Shown: piece after piece, positions 17,000 to 28,563 of the stretch
Layout of the letters: each line of letters begins with the position of its first letter
How positions within the stretch are numbered: the stretch's first letter is position 1
DNA from: Xenophilus sp. E41
Lineage (GTDB): Bacteria; Pseudomonadota; Gammaproteobacteria; Burkholderiales; Burkholderiaceae_C
Reading direction: 5' to 3'
Assembly: GCF_003671765.1 (NCBI RefSeq)
Contig: NZ_QPIB01000007.1
Location: 317,536 to 381,535 of the forward strand
DNA: 64,000 bases
Notes under the pieces: model-generated
The model's database searches: none
What the model was told of the DNA's origin: nothing
Seen by the model: only the letters and a program-made list of their open reading frames with translations
Position numbers and translations under genes: made by a program

Positions 17000-18415
17000 T
17001 CAGCCGCGCCGCAGCGCCTGGCGCAGTGCGCGTGCAAAGCGTGGCGCCGCGACCGCGCCGACGTTGAAGCGGGCCCAGCGCGAGGGCGTCGAATCGACGG
17101 TGAAGATGCGGCCCGGCGCCAGCACGATGTTCTGCGCCAGCAGCTCCTGCGCGAAGGCCATCGAATCCTCCACGCCGGGCAGCGCGGCCCACAGGTAGAG
17201 CGACTGGGCGTTGCGCGCATAGATCTCGGCGCCCACCGAATCGAACAGCCGCATGGCGCCCGCCGTCGCCTCTTCGAGGCGGGCCCGCAGCCGCGTGAGG
17301 TGGCGCTGGTAGTGGCCCTCGGCAAGCATCACGTCCACCGTGCGCTCGCAGTATTCGGAGCTGCTCACGTGCAGCAGCGCCTTGAGGTCGGCCAGGTCGC
17401 TGGCCAGGTCGGCGCCACAGGCGATGAAGCCCACGCGCAGCGCGGCCGAGAAGGATTTGGAGAAGCTGCCGATGTAGATCGTGCGTTCCAACTGGTCCAG
17501 CGCCGCGAGGCGCGTCGAGGCCATCGGCTTGAAGTCGGCCAGCGGGTCGTCCTCGACGATCAGCAGGTTGTACTTCTGTGCCAGCTGCAGCACCTTGAAG
17601 GCCTTGGCGGCCGACAGGTCCGAGCCGGTCGGGTTGTGCGCCACCGACTGCGTGAAGAAAAGGCGCGGCCGGTGAACGATCAGCAACTGCTCCAGCGCCT
17701 CGAGGTCGGGCCCGTCGGGGCCGCGCGGCACGCCGAACACCTCGGCGCTCGCCACCTTCAGTTTGCCGAACAGCGGGTAGTAGCCCGGGTCGTCCACCAG
17801 CACCTTGCCGCCGGGCGGCACGAAGTAGCGGATGACCAGGTCCATCGCCTCGTTGGCGCCCTGCGTCAGCACCACCTGCGCCGGCTCGGCCCCGACGCCG
17901 ATGTCGGCCAGCTTGCGCACGATGTGTTCGCGCAGCGGCGCATAGCCGTAGCGGCTGCCGTAGCGGAAGAGGGCGCCCAGGCCGGTGCGCACGACCTTGT
18001 GGTGGAACTTGTCCAGCCGCACGTCGGCCAGCCACTCGACGGGCGGATAGCCGTCGCCGACGGCCAGCGCGTCGGGCCGCGTCTTGAGCTGCTCGCGCAT
18101 CAGCCACACGATGTCCATCGCACGGCCCAGGCTGCCGCGCTCGTCCTCGGCCGGCGCGGGCGGCACCGCGCGCTCGAGCACGTAGTAGCCGGAGCCGCGG
18201 CGCGGCTCGACCAGCCCGCGCGCCACCAGCAGCTCGAAGGCGGCGACCACCGTGTTCTTGGCGTAGCGGTGCAACTCGGCCAGCTCGCGCAGCGAGGGCA
18301 GCTTGTCGCCCGCCCGGTACGCGCCGTCGGCGATCTGCCGCTCGATCGTGTCGGCCAGCTGGACGGTGCGTGAAACCGGTCGGGAAACAGGGGCAGGGCG
18401 TGACGCTTCTGTCAT
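17000..18415 (-). CDS. MocR/PdxR-type regulator (GntR helix-turn-helix fused to PLP aminotransferase-like domain)
   Basis: 471 aa. The N-terminal winged helix (about residues 20-85) holds [19 protein letters not shown] fold-type-I aminotransferase-like domain follows, with the [10 protein letters not shown] segment and the PLP lysine in SFSKSF. Such proteins sense PLP or an amino compound and usually control the divergent gene. The divergent gene here is HMG-CoA reductase of the mevalonate operon, with a clear operator-like array between them. ATG 18415 is preferred; an in-frame GTG at 18424 is possible, and neither has a good ribosome site. It converges with the membrane/TPR gene. Confidence 0.9.
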   Translation of the reverse strand: MTEASRPAPVSRPVSRTVQLADTIERQIADGAYRAGDKLPSLRELAELHRYAKNTVVAAFELLVARGLVEPRRGSGYYVLERAVPPAPAEDERGSLGRAMDIVWLMREQLKTRPDALAVGDGYPPVEWLADVRLDKFHHKVVRTGLGALFRYGSRYGYAPLREHIVRKLADIGVGAEPAQVVLTQGANEAMDLVIRYFVPPGGKVLVDDPGYYPLFGKLKVASAEVFGVPRGPDGPDLEALEQLLIVHRPRLFFTQSVAHNPTGSDLSAAKAFKVLQLAQKYNLLIVEDDPLADFKPMASTRLAALDQLERTIYIGSFSKSFSAALRVGFIACGADLASDLADLKALLHVSSSEYCERTVDVMLAEGHYQRHLTRLRARLEEATAGAMRLFDSVGAEIYARNAQSLYLWAALPGVEDSMAFAQELLAQNIVLAPGRIFTVDSTPSRWARFNVGAVAAPRFARALRQALRRG

Positions 18416-18461
18416 GGTTTTCACTATGACACAGCGGCCCGTGTCCGCGACCGGCGCGCCG

Positions 18462-18500
18462 AACTGTCCCTGCCAACTGTACCTATGAGGACTGGTACAG
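18462..18500. promoter_or_regulatory. operator-like array between MocR regulator and mevalonate operon
   Basis: A perfect inverted repeat CTGTACC (18477-18483) / GGTACAG (18494-18500), with ten bases between the arms. A direct repeat AACTGTCC (18462-18469) and AACTGTAC (18475-18482), offset by 13 bases, overlaps it. Combined direct and inverted repeats are what I know from MocR-type targets. The position 54 bases before the mvaA start suits activator or repressor control. Confidence 0.6.
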
Positions 18501-18553
18501 GGCGCCTACAGTCGCGGCCTTTCCATCACCGATTGCCAGAGAGAGTGACTGCC

Positions 18554-19837
<1,284 letters not shown>

Positions 19838-19929
19838 GCGCGTGGCCGGCAGGCTGCGCTGCAGCGTGCCGGCCGCATCCCCCCGGGACCCGACGAGGGC
19901 GGGCCCTTCCAACCACCGGAGACAGCACC

Positions 19930-20379
19930 ATGAGAAGTGACTCTGCATCGCCGCCTCGGCAACTCGTCGAGGTCTGGGGCGACACCGCCGACACGCGGCA
20001 CCTGGCCTGGGCCATCGTGATCGGCATCGGCATCAGCCTGACCGGCTTCCTGATCGCCAGCCGCATCCTGGTCGCGCACGTGAGCAGCCCCGAGCTGGCG
20101 CGCGCCTACGCCATGCTCGCCGGCCTGGCCGGCTGCGTGCTGTCGGGCGTCATCTGCGCCTTCATCTTCCAGCCCAAGCGCGAGGTGGTCGAAGGCGCCG
20201 CCTCCGACCCGGCATGGCGCGAGGAAGTCGTCGCCCAGCTGGCCGAGGAACACGGCGGCCTGGGCTCGATGGGCGACCTGCCGCCGGTGGTGGCGCGCGA
20301 GATGAAGGAGCTGGAGATCTACGAGCTCTTCGCGCAGCACGACCCCGCCCAAGCCACCCCCACGAAAGCCGCCCGATGA
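19930..20379 (+). CDS. small two-helix membrane protein, probable transporter subunit
   Basis: 149 aa with a soluble N-terminus, two hydrophobic helices (about residues 25-46 and 60-82) and a charged C-terminal tail of about 60 residues. The position of the gene, just before and overlapping (ATGA) a large permease gene, is that of a TctB-like small subunit. TctB normally has four helices, so this is not a standard TctB. Coupling to the permease and to HMG-CoA reductase and lyase suggests a role in mevalonate import. No named family was recognised. Confidence 0.7.
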   Translation: MRSDSASPPRQLVEVWGDTADTRHLAWAIVIGIGISLTGFLIASRILVAHVSSPELARAYAMLAGLAGCVLSGVICAFIFQPKREVVEGAASDPAWREEVVAQLAEEHGGLGSMGDLPPVVAREMKELEIYELFAQHDPAQATPTKAAR

Positions 20380-21761
20380 GCGCCGAACTCCTCCACCAGA
20401 TCTGGGTTGCCGGGGCCATGGGCCTGGTCGGCGCCATCGTCTTCGCCGCCATCGGGCTCGTGTCGGGCACCGACGAGACCACCACGCTCGCGCCGCTCAC
20501 GCTGCTCGTGGTGCTGCTGGGCGTGCCGGCCGCGGGCGTGTTCACCTTCTTCCTGGCCGGCGCCGTGGCCAAGCACATGACGCATGCGGTGCCCACGGCG
20601 CTGCTGGGCATTCCGGGCGACACGCTGGCCACGCCGCTGCTGCAGGACGCCAACGCGCTGCGCAAGCTGGGCGTGCCGCACATCGCGCTGCGCAAGATGA
20701 TCTCGGGCGCGATCGTCGCGGCCTTCGTGGCCGTGCCGCTGGCCGTGCTGTTCGCGGTGATGCTCGCGCCCTTCGGGCCCACCATCACCAAGGCGGCGCC
20801 GTGGATCTTCCTGGCCGCGGCCGTGCTGATCGCGTATTTCTCGCCCGGCCGCTGGGCCTCGGTGGCGCTGCTGCTGCCCTTCGTGGTGCTCATCATCGCG
20901 CTGCAGACCCTGACGGCGAAGTACAACGTCAAGCTCAGCGTGAGCTACTTCCTCGGCATCGCGATCGGCCCGCTGGTGGCGGACCTGTTCTCGGTCATCT
21001 CGCCGGCCGACCGCGGCCGCATGAAGCGCGACCAGCCACGCACCTTCCAGCTCGCGCCCGACGTCAAGGGCTGGTCGGGCTACTTCCCCAACCCGCTGAA
21101 GGTGCTGGACCGCAAGCAGACGCAGTGGACGCTGGCCACCGCGACTATCTCGAGCGCGACCTTCGTGTTCAGCCCGGTCGCCATGACGGTGGTGCTGGGC
21201 GAACTGGTGGGCTCGCGCATCAAGCACGCCTACCACCGCCTCACCACGGTGCTGGCTGCGCGCAACGGCGTGACCGAGGCGACCTACATCGCCGAGGCGC
21301 TGATCCCGCTGATCGCCTTCGGCCTGCCGCTCAGCCCGGTGGCCGCGGGGCCTGCGGCGCCGCTGTTCAACGCGCCGCCGCGCTTCACGGTGGATGCGGC
21401 CACGGGCCAGACGCACAACCTGCACAACCTGATGAACCACTGGGAGTTCCTCGGCTACGGCATGCTGGCCGTGCTGCTGGCGGCGGTGGTGTCGTACCCC
21501 TTTGCGATGAACTTCGCACGCCGCGCGGCGCTCTTCGTGTCACGCAAGGTGAGCCACGAGGCAATCATCGCCACCTTCATCGGCCTGATCTTCGTCATCA
21601 GCGTGTGGGAAGGGCAGTTCCTGGGGCTGCTGGTGATCATGACCATGGGCCTGGTCGGCGGGCTGCTGTCGCGCATCCTGGGCTTCAACACCGGCGTGCA
21701 GTTCATGGGCTACTACACGGCCGTGCTGTCGGTGCCGGCGCTGCTGAAGATCTTCGGATGA
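20376..21761 (+). CDS. TctA-like multi-pass permease, probable mevalonate transporter
   Basis: 461 aa with about eleven hydrophobic segments. ALLGIPGDTLATPLLQD near residues 75-90 resembles the conserved IPG motif of TctA permeases, and the C-terminal half has the paired glycine-rich helices of that group. It is shorter than usual TctA (near 500). It lies between the small membrane subunit and HMG-CoA lyase with four-base overlaps on both sides, so all three are coupled. No periplasmic binding protein is encoded here. Mevalonate as substrate is inferred from the flanking enzymes only. Confidence 0.75.
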   Translation: MSAELLHQIWVAGAMGLVGAIVFAAIGLVSGTDETTTLAPLTLLVVLLGVPAAGVFTFFLAGAVAKHMTHAVPTALLGIPGDTLATPLLQDANALRKLGVPHIALRKMISGAIVAAFVAVPLAVLFAVMLAPFGPTITKAAPWIFLAAAVLIAYFSPGRWASVALLLPFVVLIIALQTLTAKYNVKLSVSYFLGIAIGPLVADLFSVISPADRGRMKRDQPRTFQLAPDVKGWSGYFPNPLKVLDRKQTQWTLATATISSATFVFSPVAMTVVLGELVGSRIKHAYHRLTTVLAARNGVTEATYIAEALIPLIAFGLPLSPVAAGPAAPLFNAPPRFTVDAATGQTHNLHNLMNHWEFLGYGMLAVLLAAVVSYPFAMNFARRAALFVSRKVSHEAIIATFIGLIFVISVWEGQFLGLLVIMTMGLVGGLLSRILGFNTGVQFMGYYTAVLSVPALLKIFG

Positions 21762-22672
21762 GCGCGAGCGCCATGGCCGAGCGCGTGAAGATCGTCGAGG
21801 TCGGCCCGCGCGACGGGCTGCAGAACGAGAAGCAGCCGGTCGACGTCGCGACCAAGGTGGCGCTGATCGAGCGGCTCGTGGCCGCCGGCGTCACCCACAT
21901 CGAGGCGGCGTCCTTCGTGTCGCCCCGCTGGGTGCCGCAGATGGCGGGCAGCGCCGAGGTCATGGCCGCGGTGCCGCGCCCGCCGGGCGTGCACTACAGC
22001 GCGCTGACGCCGAATCTGCAAGGGCTGGAGGCCGCGCTGGCCGCCGGCTGCGAGGAGGTCGCGGTGTTCGGCGCCGCGTCCGAGGCCTTCTCGCGCAAGA
22101 ACATCAACTGTTCCATCGCCGAGAGCCTGGAGCGCTTCCGCAGCGTGGCCGAGGCGGCGCTGGCGGCCGGCGTGAAGCTGCGCGGCTACGTGTCCTGCGT
22201 GCTGGGCTGCCCTTACGAAGGCGCGGTGGCCCCGGCGCAGGTGGCGCGCGTTGCGGTTCAGCTGCGGGAGATGGGCTGCCACGAGATCTCGCTGGGCGAC
22301 ACCATCGGCCGCGGCACGCCCGACGCCGCACGCCGAATGCTCGAGGCCTGCCTGCAGCACATCCCGGCGTCGGCGCTGGCCGGCCACTACCACGACACCT
22401 ACGGCATGGCGATCGCCAACGTCGCCGCGTCGCTGGAGATGGGGCTGCGCAGCTTCGACAGCTCGGTCTCGGGCCTGGGCGGCTGCCCCTACGCCGCCGG
22501 CGCGTCGGGCAATGTCGCCACCGAGGACGTCGTGTACCTGCTGCACGGCATGGGCTACGAAACGGGCATCGACCTGCCCAGACTGGCCGAGGCGGGCGCC
22601 TTCATCGGCGCCGCGCTGGGCCGCGCCAGCGCATCGCGCGCGGCCCGGGCCCTGGCCGCTGCCCGCGCCTGA
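21758..22672 (+). CDS. mvaB: hydroxymethylglutaryl-CoA lyase
   Basis: 304 aa, the usual length. EVGPRDGLQNE at residues 14-24 carries the catalytic arginine-aspartate pair, HYHDTYG the metal histidines, and GLGGCPYAAGASGN is the full active-site cysteine signature. It splits HMG-CoA into acetyl-CoA and acetoacetate. As the last gene of the operon started by mvaA it finishes mevalonate breakdown; it could also serve leucine catabolism. The start ATG 21758 overlaps the permease stop. A family A repeat follows the stop by 23 bases. Confidence 0.95.
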   Translation: MSASAMAERVKIVEVGPRDGLQNEKQPVDVATKVALIERLVAAGVTHIEAASFVSPRWVPQMAGSAEVMAAVPRPPGVHYSALTPNLQGLEAALAAGCEEVAVFGAASEAFSRKNINCSIAESLERFRSVAEAALAAGVKLRGYVSCVLGCPYEGAVAPAQVARVAVQLREMGCHEISLGDTIGRGTPDAARRMLEACLQHIPASALAGHYHDTYGMAIANVAASLEMGLRSFDSSVSGLGGCPYAAGASGNVATEDVVYLLHGMGYETGIDLPRLAEAGAFIGAALGRASASRAARALAAARA

Positions 22673-22695
22673 ACTCGGTCGTTCGAAGGGAAAAA

Positions 22696-22748
22696 GGGCT
22701 GCAGCGCCCGTCCCGCCTGGGCGGGCAGCTATGAATAGCGTAGCAACC
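22696..22748 (+). repeat. family A palindromic repeat
   Basis: GGGCTGCAGCGCCCG, then GGGCGGGCAGCTAT and an ATAGCGTAGCAA end. It is oriented like the copies behind other stop codons and lies in the 224-base gap between mvaB and the next gene. Nothing else is seen in this gap. Confidence 0.6.
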
Positions 22749-22896
22749 GCCGGCTGCGATGGGGCCGGCATCCTGCGTGATCCGCGGCACGCCTCTTGCA
22801 CTCAACGAGCGCACGGACGACGATCCGCACGCCGCGGTCCGGCCCGAAGGCCGCGAGGGCAGGGCGATTCCCCGGGCCAACACACAGGAGCTGCCA

Positions 22897-23403
22897 ATGT
22901 TCGGACTGACTTCCCTGGGTACCGTGCACACCGCCATCGGCCTCGTCGCGCTCGCCGCCGGCCTGGTCGCCCTCGCGCGCCACGGCCGCATCACGCCGCG
23001 CAGCGGCAGCGGGCGCCTGTACGTGTGGGCGACCGTGCTCACCTGCCTCACCGGCTTTCCCATCTTCCAGCACGGCGGCTTCGGCCCGCCGCACGTGCTG
23101 GGCATCCTCACGCTGGTGGTGCTGGGCATCGCGGCCCTGGGCGGGCGCGGGAGCTTCGGTGGGTGGTCGCCCTATGTGGAGACCGTGGGGTACTCGCTCA
23201 CGGTGTTCTTCCACTTCATTCCCGGGCTGACCGAAACCTTCACCCGCCTGCCGCAGGGCGCGCCCTGGTTTTCGGGGCCGGACGACCCGCTGCTGCAGAA
23301 GATCGTCGGCGGGCTGTTCGTGGTCTTCCTGGTCGGCGCCTTCCTTCAGGTGCGGGCGCTGCGCAGCGAGCGCGGTGGCATCCTGCCCGGGCGCGCCGCC
23401 TGA
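22897..23403 (+). CDS. four-helix membrane protein, function unknown
   Basis: 168 aa with four clear hydrophobic segments (about residues 8-25, 42-62, 66-85 and 130-150). A histidine/glycine-rich stretch FPIFQHGGFGPPH sits between helices two and three. The pattern is reminiscent of DUF2306-type proteins, but I am not sure of this. AGGAG lies before ATG 22897. It converges with the rhomboid gene after 18 bases and has no evident partner. Confidence 0.7.
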   Translation: MFGLTSLGTVHTAIGLVALAAGLVALARHGRITPRSGSGRLYVWATVLTCLTGFPIFQHGGFGPPHVLGILTLVVLGIAALGGRGSFGGWSPYVETVGYSLTVFFHFIPGLTETFTRLPQGAPWFSGPDDPLLQKIVGGLFVVFLVGAFLQVRALRSERGGILPGRAA

Positions 23404-23421
23404 GCCGTCCGAGCGGGCCCG

Positions 23422-24894
23422 TCAGGCCTGCGCCAGCATCCGCGTGACCGGCTCGCCCGGCGCGCGCTGCATCAGCTCGGGCAGCCAGGCACGCGCGCGT
23501 TGCTGCTCGCCGGCCTGCAGCAGGCCGGTGACGCACACGCACAGCGTCTCGGCCAGGCGCGGATGCTCGGGCGCGGTGCGCAGCAGCGCCTGGCACAGAC
23601 GCTCGGCATCGGTGAATTCGCGCGCGCGGGTGAAGCGGCGCGCCAGGCGCACCATGTCGTCGGCCTGCAGCCGTGCACCGGGCTTGGCGATGTCGAGGTA
23701 GGTGCGGTAGCTCGCGTGCTGCAGCGCCAGCGTGGCGTCGTCCTTGCCGGGCAGCGCGAAGACCAGGCGCGCGCAGCGGTGGAAGTCCTCGCTGGCCGGC
23801 CACAGCTTGGCGAGGTTGAACCACTGGCGCAGCGTGTCGGCATCGCGCGGGCGCAGCTTCGCGGCGGCCTTCCATGCCGAGGCGGCGCGTTCGAACTGCA
23901 GCTCGCCCGTGAGCCTGCGCGCCAGCGCGACCTGGGCCGCATGGCCGTCGTCGGCCTCGGCCGGCGACGCGGCGGTGGTGGGGGCCTCGATGCGCCGCTC
24001 CGCCAGGGCCAGCCCCATCAGCGCCGCGCCGGTCAGCAGCCCGCCCAGGTGCGCCATGTACGCGATGCCGCGGCCGCCCAGCCAGTGCTGCAGCAATTCG
24101 TTGGCGATCCAGGCCGGCAGCAGCAGCAGCGCCGGCGCGGTCACGTAGTTGAAGTAGACGAGGAACTGGTAGAAGAAGCGGATGCGCCGCATGCGGTAGA
24201 GCACCGCGTACATGCCCATCAGCGCCGACACCGCGCCCGAGGCGCCCAGACCCAGGCCGCCCTGGCCGGCATAGGCCCAGGTGGCCATGGCCGACGCGCC
24301 GACGGCCCCCATCAGGTAGAAGGCGAGATAGGTCGCGCGTCCCAAGGCCAGCTCGACCGAGCAGCCGAACAGGAAGAGGAACAGCATGTTGCCCAACAGG
24401 TGCCCCGTGCTGCCGTGCAGGAAGGCGGAGCTCAGCCAGGTGACGGGTCGCCATTCGGCACCCGGGTTGTGGTCCTGCGCCCAGCGCGCGGTGAAGGGCT
24501 TGGGCAGCATGGCGTCGTACTCGGTGCGCGCGGCCTTCCAGGCGTCGTAGCGGCGGTCGGCGGGCGTGATGACCTCGTCGGCCCGCAGCTTCGCGAGGAA
24601 GGGTGTGGCCTGGTTCATCGCTTCGGCCAGGTCGGCGTACTGCTTGCGGGCGTAGGCGCGGCGCGCCTGCCTGGCGTGCTTCGCGCCGGTCTGGTCCAGC
24701 CAGTCGAGATACGCCGGCAACTCGATCGCCGGCAGGGCGCTCTTGGCGTAGAAGAGCGCCGCGCGTTCCTCGACCTTGTTCTCGCTGCGCTGCGGCCCCC
24801 ACCACACGGCCATGTTCACCAGGATCAGCAGCACCGTCATCCACGGCGGGTTGCGCCAGGTGGGGCGGTTCTCCAGGGGAATGGCGTAGAACAT
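23422..24894 (-). CDS. rhomboid-family intramembrane serine protease with TPR-like tail
   Basis: 490 aa. The first helix is at residues 18-33. A soluble insertion of about 110 residues follows (KQYADLAEAMNQ and so on). The rhomboid core at about 150-310 carries HGSTGHLLGNM, the nucleophile S219 in GASGAVSAL, and H282 in AHLGGLLTG, so the catalytic dyad is intact. Residues about 320-490 are helical and TPR-like. It would cleave membrane proteins within the inner membrane. The insertion between helix one and the core and the long C-terminal tail are extra to the basic fold. It is downstream of argH on the same strand but separated by a 108-base imperfect hairpin. Confidence 0.88.
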   Translation of the reverse strand: MFYAIPLENRPTWRNPPWMTVLLILVNMAVWWGPQRSENKVEERAALFYAKSALPAIELPAYLDWLDQTGAKHARQARRAYARKQYADLAEAMNQATPFLAKLRADEVITPADRRYDAWKAARTEYDAMLPKPFTARWAQDHNPGAEWRPVTWLSSAFLHGSTGHLLGNMLFLFLFGCSVELALGRATYLAFYLMGAVGASAMATWAYAGQGGLGLGASGAVSALMGMYAVLYRMRRIRFFYQFLVYFNYVTAPALLLLPAWIANELLQHWLGGRGIAYMAHLGGLLTGAALMGLALAERRIEAPTTAASPAEADDGHAAQVALARRLTGELQFERAASAWKAAAKLRPRDADTLRQWFNLAKLWPASEDFHRCARLVFALPGKDDATLALQHASYRTYLDIAKPGARLQADDMVRLARRFTRAREFTDAERLCQALLRTAPEHPRLAETLCVCVTGLLQAGEQQRARAWLPELMQRAPGEPVTRMLAQA

Positions 24895-24978
24895 CAGGGC
24901 GGCCGATGGTTATTGCTTTTGCAGCTTCTCGAGCAGGTTGTGCGGGCGCTGTGGGCCGCCCGGGCCTGGATGCGGGCT

Positions 24979-25086
24979 CCGTACGCGAAGGACGCGAAAG
25001 TCACGCGAAGGCCGCAAGAAAGACATCTTCAAAATCTTTCGCGTTCTTCGCGCAACCTTCGCGCCCTTCGCGCCCTTCGCGTACGG
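24979..25086. repeat. long imperfect hairpin built of CGCGAAGG-like units
   Basis: Perfect 13-base arms CCGTACGCGAAGG (24979-24991) and CCTTCGCGTACGG (25074-25086) bound a larger imperfect inverted repeat centred near 25032. Each arm is made of repeated CGCGAAGG-type units (CCTTCGCG on the other side). It fills most of the gap between the argH stop and the rhomboid start. It could act as a terminator or RNA-stability element for argH, or be a mobile palindromic repeat. Confidence 0.6.
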
Positions 25087-25104
25087 CTGTCCGCTTTCCG
25101 CGTT

Positions 25105-26502
<1,398 letters not shown>

Positions 26503-26593
26503 GGGCAGGGTGTGCAGGTGGGGCGGGCCGGGGGCAGGGCGGTCGGGAACAGCAGCAATAATGGCCCGCTGCCCTTCCAACGTGTCGCAAGCG

Positions 26594-27760
26594 ATGCGCA
26601 ACCCATCGATTTTATCGACGCCCCCTGGCTCGGACAGAAGTGCCCGGCCCACTGGCGCCACGGCCTCCGGGCCGGCGGGCGCCCCTGCCGCGCCCTGGGG
26701 CCCGGGCGACACGACGATGCCGGCGCCGCTGGAGCCGCCGGGCACTGGCTCGTCCTCGTCGCCGGCGCGCGCGAAACCCCGCTTCGACGCCTGCCGCATC
26801 GGTGTGGTCCTGCGCACGGTGCTGGCGGTGGAGGCCGCGGTGGCGCTGGCCACGCTCTTCGTGGCCGCGGGTGCGGCCGACTGGCTGACGCTGGCCGCCA
26901 CGGTGACCGGTGGCGCCCTGCCTGCCACGCTGCTGTGGCTGGTGCTCATCTGTGCCGCGAAGAAGCTGCTGGCGCGCTGGCCGCTGCAGGTGCAGTACGC
27001 GGTGGGCGCGAGCATCGGTGCGCTGACCGGCCTGTACGGCTGTGGCCTGCTGCGCCTCACCGGCGTGATGGCGACCGCACCCTGGCTGGCGAGCGGCCTG
27101 GCCGGCGCCGCCTTCGCGGCGGTGGTGATGGTGGCCATGGTGCTGCGCGCCAGCGGCGAAACGCCGGCCGCCACCACGGCGCGGCTGGAGGAACTGCAGC
27201 AGCGCATCCGCCCGCACTTCCTCTTCAACACGCTCAACAGCGCCATCGCCCTGGTGCGCGAGGAGCCCGCCAAGGCCGAGGCCATGCTCGAGGACCTGAG
27301 CGAGCTCTTCCGTTCGGCGCTGGCCGACCCCGACGAGTCGGTGACGCTGGGCGACGAAATCGCGCTCGCGCAGCGCTACCTGGCCATCGAGCAGATCCGC
27401 TTCGGCGGGCGGCTGCGCGTGCGCTGGGCCATCGACCCGGCGGCCAACGATGCGCGCCTGCCCAAGCTGCTGCTGCAGCCGCTGGTGGAGAACGCCGTGA
27501 AGCACGGGGTCGAGCCCAGTCCCCAGGGCGCGAAGCTGCGCATCCGCACCGAGCGGCGAGGCAGCAAGGTGGTGATCGAGGTGGTCAACAGCCTGCCGCC
27601 CCTGCGGTGGGCCGACCAGCCGCTGCCGCGCGGGCACGGCATCGCGCTGGCCAACGTGCGCGACCGGCTGCGCCTGCTGCACGACATGCAGGCGAGCTTT
27701 CGCGCCGGGGTCGACCAGGACCAGTACCGCGTGCGCATCGACATTCCCGCTGAACCATGA
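26594..27760 (+). CDS. algZ: LytS/AlgZ-type sensor histidine kinase
   Basis: 388 aa from ATG 26594; the start is uncertain, and ATG 26717 would remove 41 proline/alanine-rich residues of doubtful reality. Four hydrophobic segments are followed by the His_kinase domain: [11 protein letters not shown] with the phospho-acceptor H208, and [13 protein letters not shown] as the ATP-binding N box. [15 protein letters not shown] box ends the protein. It overlaps the response-regulator gene by four bases. Together with argH upstream and hemC downstream, this is the same neighbourhood as algZ-algR in Pseudomonas. The signal is unknown. Confidence 0.85.
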   Translation: MRNPSILSTPPGSDRSARPTGATASGPAGAPAAPWGPGDTTMPAPLEPPGTGSSSSPARAKPRFDACRIGVVLRTVLAVEAAVALATLFVAAGAADWLTLAATVTGGALPATLLWLVLICAAKKLLARWPLQVQYAVGASIGALTGLYGCGLLRLTGVMATAPWLASGLAGAAFAAVVMVAMVLRASGETPAATTARLEELQQRIRPHFLFNTLNSAIALVREEPAKAEAMLEDLSELFRSALADPDESVTLGDEIALAQRYLAIEQIRFGGRLRVRWAIDPAANDARLPKLLLQPLVENAVKHGVEPSPQGAKLRIRTERRGSKVVIEVVNSLPPLRWADQPLPRGHGIALANVRDRLRLLHDMQASFRAGVDQDQYRVRIDIPAEP

Positions 27761-28563
27761 CCAAGAACAATGCCCTCGAGACACCGACCCTCGCGCCCGA
27801 GCGCCGCCCGGCCGCGCCGGCCCTGCGCACCCTGATCGTCGACGACGAGCAGCTCGCCCGCTCGCGCCTGCGCACCCTGCTGGGCGACTGTCAGTCCCCG
27901 GCGGCGCTCGTCAGTGCCGAGGCGGAACACGGTGCCGAGGCGCTGCGCCTGCTGGACGGCCGGCCCTTCGATGTCGTGCTGCTGGACATCCACATGCCCG
28001 GCATCGACGGCGTGGAGCTGGCGCGCGTGCTGCGCGGGCGGGCCGACCCGCTGGCGGTGGTCTTCGTCACCGCGCATGCCAACCACGCAGTCACGGCCTT
28101 CGAGCTCGACGCCGTCGACTACCTCACCAAGCCCGTGCGGGCCGAGCGGCTGCAGCAGGCGCTGGCCAAGGCCGAGCGCTACCTGAAGGAGCGGCGCGCC
28201 GAACAGGCGGACGCGCCGGTCGAAAGCGTGCTCATCCAGGACCGCGGCCGCGCCGAGCGCATCCCGCTGACGGAAGTCGTCTACTTCAAGTCGGAACTCA
28301 AGTACATCACCGTGCGCACCGCCACCCGCACGCTGATCATGGACGGCACCCTGGGCGAACTCGAGGAGCGCTACCCCGAGCGCTTCGTGCGTGCGCACCG
28401 CAACGCGCTGGTGGCGCGCTCGGCCATCCGCTCGCTCGAACGCTACGACGACGGCGAGGACGTCGAGGGCTGGGCCGTCAAGCTCGCGGGCGTGCCCGAG
28501 GTGATCGTCGTCTCGCGGCGCATGCTCACGGCGGTGCGCGAAGCGCTCAAGGCGGTGCCATGA
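27757..28563 (+). CDS. algR: LytTR-family response regulator, AlgR-like
   Basis: 268 aa. The receiver domain covers about residues 25-145, with the phospho-acceptor D77 in LLDIHMPGIDG and K125 in YLTKPV. The DNA-binding LytTR domain covers about 160-265 (YFKSELKYITVRT, RFVRAHRNALV). AlgR-type regulators control surface traits, and an exopolysaccharide locus lies 9 kb downstream, though no target site was identified. It is coupled by ATGA to both the kinase before it and the permease after it. Confidence 0.92.
   Translation: MTKNNALETPTLAPERRPAAPALRTLIVDDEQLARSRLRTLLGDCQSPAALVSAEAEHGAEALRLLDGRPFDVVLLDIHMPGIDGVELARVLRGRADPLAVVFVTAHANHAVTAFELDAVDYLTKPVRAERLQQALAKAERYLKERRAEQADAPVESVLIQDRGRAERIPLTEVVYFKSELKYITVRTATRTLIMDGTLGELEERYPERFVRAHRNALVARSAIRSLERYDDGEDVEGWAVKLAGVPEVIVVSRRMLTAVREALKAVP

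Noticed and set aside
24911-24961. Possible further family A copy
   Set aside because: TTATTGCTTTTGCAGC and GCGGGCGCTGTGGGCCG are in the right order, but the palindrome and hairpin are too diverged to call.
24979-25086. CRISPR-like array from the repeated CGCGAAGG words
   Set aside because: The units are short, imperfect and arranged as one large hairpin; there are no regular spacers and no cas genes.
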